Assembly (NCBI GenBank): GCA_024635735.1
Contig: JAGXII010000134.1
Coordinates: 1 to 17,509 of the forward strand
Direction of reading: 5' to 3'
Source: Christiangramia sp.
Lineage (GTDB): Bacteria; Bacteroidota; Bacteroidia; Flavobacteriales; Flavobacteriaceae
Length of the DNA: 17,509 nt
Position numbers and translations under genes: made by a program. Positions 16,119 through 17,509 of the stretch are shown here, piece after piece; the stretch's first letter is position 1; each line of letters begins with the position of its first letter. The notes beneath the pieces are model-generated. The model was not told the origin of the DNA, did not search any database, and was given only the letters and a program-made list of their open reading frames with translations.

Positions 16119-16616
16119 TTAATTTCTGATACCTCGAAAATGTAATTTTACTGTGTGGTTTTTATTGGCTTCAAAGAAATATTCGAAAGATTGATCTGCC
16201 ATAATAAACTTTCCAAAATGTTCATCGGTATTTGAGTGCTGATATTCCAAATGTGACATCCATTCAGTGTTGTTTCCCATCATTCCGGGAGACATATTCT
16301 CATGGTACAAAGGATGACCATACATATTAAGAAAACTATCTCCGGTAAGGCAAACCATATATTCATCATCATGTTTGTAATAATTAAGGTGGAAGACGGT
16401 GTCCAGAGTTTTACTAAAGCAACGTACTTCGATAAGATGATCTCCAATGATCGTCACATTGGCCTGAGCTTTTTCGGGGCTGGCAGTTTGAAAGTCAACC
16501 GGATTGATAAATCCTTCGTAAACACCTTCTAAAGCATCGTTTAAAGACTCCTGCTTCTCGCAGCCGCTGAAAAGCAGAATAAAGACCATTAAGGTGGTAT
16601 AGTTTAATAATTTCAT
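16119..16616 (-). CDS. Met/His-rich lipoprotein of unknown function
   Basis: I do not recognise the family. The protein has 165 residues and starts with a lipoprotein signal (MKLLNYTTLMVFILLFSGC, lipobox FSGC, C19), so it is probably exported and lipid-anchored. The striking part is residues 98-133, where ten of 36 residues are Met or His (M98, H101, H105, M108, M112, M113, M120, H122, H127, H133). This resembles copper- or silver-binding segments of periplasmic metallochaperones. Two further cysteines (C66, C89) could form a disulfide. It lies 2 bp downstream of the SHOCT gene and is surely cotranscribed with it. A metal-related role is inference. Confidence 0.85.
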   Translation of the reverse strand: MKLLNYTTLMVFILLFSGCEKQESLNDALEGVYEGFINPVDFQTASPEKAQANVTIIGDHLIEVRCFSKTLDTVFHLNYYKHDDEYMVCLTGDSFLNMYGHPLYHENMSPGMMGNNTEWMSHLEYQHSNTDEHFGKFIMADQSFEYFFEANKNHTVKLHFRGIRN

Positions 16617-16618
16617 TT

Positions 16619-16840
16619 TTATAGATTTTTGATCTGGTCTTCCTGAAAAGATTTCTTAATCTCTTCATATTTTTCCCTGCTTATTTCTCCCCTGGCATAT
16701 CTTTTCTGAAGGATTTCCATAGGCGTTTCGCTTCCGGATTTTTTTCGTGTAATAGCGACGATAAACCAGAAGGCAACTGCGATCCCGAAGATCCACCATA
16801 TAAAATGCATTCCGTAGAAGTTCCAATCTGAGTAGTGCAT
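16619..16840 (-). CDS. Small SHOCT-domain membrane protein
   Basis: The 73-residue protein has one N-terminal hydrophobic segment rich in Trp and Phe (about residues 10-30, HFIWWIFGIAVAFWFIVAI). A basic/polar linker follows, then a C-terminal SHOCT motif (about 41-66: PMEILQKRYARGEISREKYE), a short helical unit found at the ends of many membrane proteins and thought to mediate oligomerisation. Small TM-SHOCT proteins often stand beside envelope-stress or metal-export genes. This is the first gene of a unit with the Met/His-rich lipoprotein (2-bp gap). It is preceded by a well-formed promoter and, just beyond that, by inverted repeats. Confidence 0.9.
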   Translation of the reverse strand: MHYSDWNFYGMHFIWWIFGIAVAFWFIVAITRKKSGSETPMEILQKRYARGEISREKYEEIKKSFQEDQIKNL

Positions 16841-16878
16841 AATAATTTTCTTTGAGTACTAAGGATTACTTTTCGTAA

Positions 16879-16908
16879 AAAAACTAACTCAATATAGGAT
16901 TCTTACAA
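16879..16908 (-). promoter_or_regulatory. Promoter of the SHOCT-lipoprotein operon
   Basis: On the minus strand TTG (16908-16906), a spacer of exactly 19 bp, and TAGTTTTT (16886-16879) fit TTG-N19-TAnnTTTG with one mismatch. The start codon is about 38 bp downstream of the box. The first inverted repeat begins 8 bp upstream of the TTG. Confidence 0.55.
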
Positions 16909-16916
16909 TTCAGAAT

Positions 16917-16934
16917 AAATGATGAAAATCATTT
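16917..16934. repeat. Inverted repeat 1 (7-bp arms) in the divergent intergenic region
   Basis: AAATGAT-GAAA-ATCATTT has perfect 7-bp arms around a 4-nt centre. The arms recall half-sites of Fur-type operators (AATGAT/ATCATT), but the spacer is longer than in the classical box. It lies just upstream of the SHOCT promoter and shares 3 bp with the next repeat. Confidence 0.6.
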
Positions 16935-16953
16935 TAGAAGCATATTTCTAAAA
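16932..16953. repeat. Inverted repeat 2 (8-bp arms), overlapping repeat 1
   Basis: The arms TTTTAGAA (16932-16939) and TTCTAAAA (16946-16953) are perfect and separated by GCATAT. The inner TTAGAA/TTCTAA resembles PerR/Fur-family half-sites, although with wider spacing. Because it shares 16932-16934 with repeat 1, both could not be fully occupied at once. Confidence 0.6.
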
Positions 16954-16980
16954 AATTGAGAAATAATTGAGAATTGAAAT
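16954..16980. repeat. Phased direct repeats AATTGAGAA
   Basis: AATTGAGAA occurs at 16954-16962 and again at 16965-16973, 11 bp apart (one helical turn). A related AATTGAAAT follows at 16972-16980. Such phasing is typical of response-regulator sites, but the region is very AT-rich and chance is possible. Confidence 0.4.
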
Positions 16981-17081
16981 TTTTTCGGGAAAAATTAGAA
17001 GTCTTTTAAAAACCTAATGTTTAATTTTACTGTTGAAAATGCTGATAATCAGTTTTTTTAATGGTTTTCAAAAATATTGTT

Positions 17082-17089
17082 TACTTTTG
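17082..17089 (+). promoter_or_regulatory. Putative -7 box of the HYC_CC_PP gene
   Basis: TACTTTTG matches TAnnTTTG and ends only 6 nt before the ATG at 17096, implying a nearly leaderless mRNA. ATG at 17061-17063 stands in the -33 position (one mismatch to TTG, 18-bp spacer). Confidence 0.45.
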
Positions 17090-17095
17090 CTTTCA

Positions 17096-17491
17096 ATGAA
17101 AAAAGCTTTTATACATAAGGTTTCTGTCTTAATGTCTTTCCTGGTTTTGTTTTCAACCTTCTCTTTTACGGTCGATAAACACTACTGCGGAAATTATCTT
17201 GTGGATTCAGCTGTATTTTCAAAAGCCACCTCTTGCGGAATGGAACATTCCGGAAGTATGACGGCAGAAAATGGCTGTAAAGACCAGAAGGTTTCCGTTG
17301 AAGGTCAAAAGGATCTGAAAATATCATTTCAGGATCTTGATCTTCACCAGCAGGTTTTCCTTGCCTCTTTCACCTATTCTTATGTAGAGATGTTTGAGGA
17401 ATTGCCACTTAAGCAAACTCCTTTTTCAGATTATTCCCCACCCTTGCTGGTCTATGACATCCATCTGCTGGACGAGACTTTCCTCATTTGA
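17096..17491 (+). CDS. HYC_CC_PP-family secreted protein
   Basis: This 131-residue protein has an N-terminal signal sequence (MKKAFIHKVSVLMSFLVLFS) and the motifs that name the family: H29-Y-C31 early in the mature part, cysteines C47 and C61 in the middle, and P115-P116 in YSPPLLVYD near the C-terminus. It is probably periplasmic or envelope-associated. Members are known from Bacteroidota and, as I recall, often stand beside TonB-dependent receptors or copper-related genes; their role is unestablished. The spaced Cys and His residues suggest metal or disulfide chemistry. An upstream in-frame ATG at 17033 was rejected because the signal peptide and the -7 box support 17096. It is divergent from the SHOCT-lipoprotein pair. 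Confidence 0.85.
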   Translation: MKKAFIHKVSVLMSFLVLFSTFSFTVDKHYCGNYLVDSAVFSKATSCGMEHSGSMTAENGCKDQKVSVEGQKDLKISFQDLDLHQQVFLASFTYSYVEMFEELPLKQTPFSDYSPPLLVYDIHLLDETFLI

Positions 17492-17509
17492 TTATTAAGA
17501 ACTAATAAA

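Noticed and set aside
16866..16878. TTAC-TTTTC-GTAA inverted repeat near the SHOCT start
   Set aside because: Only 4-bp arms; much weaker than the two neighbouring repeats and expected by chance.
17033..17095. N-terminal 21-residue extension of the HYC_CC_PP protein
   Set aside because: It would place a second hydrophobic stretch before a normal signal peptide, and the -7 box lies inside it.
843..17491. Long open frames on the strand opposite to purH, the permease, dinB, dnaE and others
   Set aside because: They lie wholly inside strongly identified genes, show no domain signatures, and have the composition of antisense shadows.
1..17509. Search for tRNA, rRNA, CRISPR arrays, transposases, att sites and phage genes
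   Set aside because: Nothing with the required structure or motifs was seen; the window reads as ordinary chromosome.

Overview
The window looks like a chromosomal segment of a marine-type member of the Flavobacteriaceae (Bacteroidota), roughly of the Gramella/Christiangramia/Salegentibacter kind. The indications are AT-rich DNA of about 40% GC, promoters of the Bacteroidota form (TTG, about 19 bp, TAnnTTTG), very short leaders without Shine-Dalgarno sequences, an exosortase F pair, a HYC_CC_PP-type protein and flavobacterial lipoproteins. The genus is a guess from overall character. No tRNA, rRNA, insertion sequence, prophage or CRISPR array was seen.

Region 1 (1-6630, minus strand) is a housekeeping block read purH > mreB > mreC > mreD > mrdA (PBP2) > rodA. 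It holds the last two steps of IMP synthesis followed by the complete elongasome core; rodA runs off the left edge. Genes overlap or abut from mreC to rodA, so this is one operon. Region 2 (6631-8953, plus strand) has a probable DUF6503-type lipoprotein and a MacB/FtsX-type ABC permease without its ATPase. Region 3 (8954-9364) is not empty: it holds a compact candidate transcription unit (promoter, 33-aa membrane peptide, terminator), then two tandem palindromes that cover the -7 box and start codon of the next gene.

Region 4 (9365-13569, plus) is a translationally coupled dinB-dnaE pair: a catalytically intact Y-family polymerase and a short DnaE2/ImuC-like C-family polymerase. Each carries its own clamp-binding motif. 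It resembles a two-gene mutagenic translesion cassette without ImuA or an inactive ImuB, under what looks like a dedicated operator. Its terminator lies inside the 3' end of the convergent GAF/fRMsr-like gene. Region 5 (13576-15097) has that GAF gene, transcribed divergently from xrtF and its associated membrane protein.

Region 6 (15105-17491) has an NmrA-like reductase, a Met/His-rich lipoprotein and a small SHOCT membrane protein on the minus strand, divergent from a HYC_CC_PP-family secreted protein. The 255-bp region between the last two is dense in symmetric elements: two overlapping perfect inverted repeats and helically phased direct repeats next to a well-formed promoter. The most promising leads are the dinB-dnaE operator system, this divergent (possibly metal- or copper-related) locus, and the small unit at 9059-9276.
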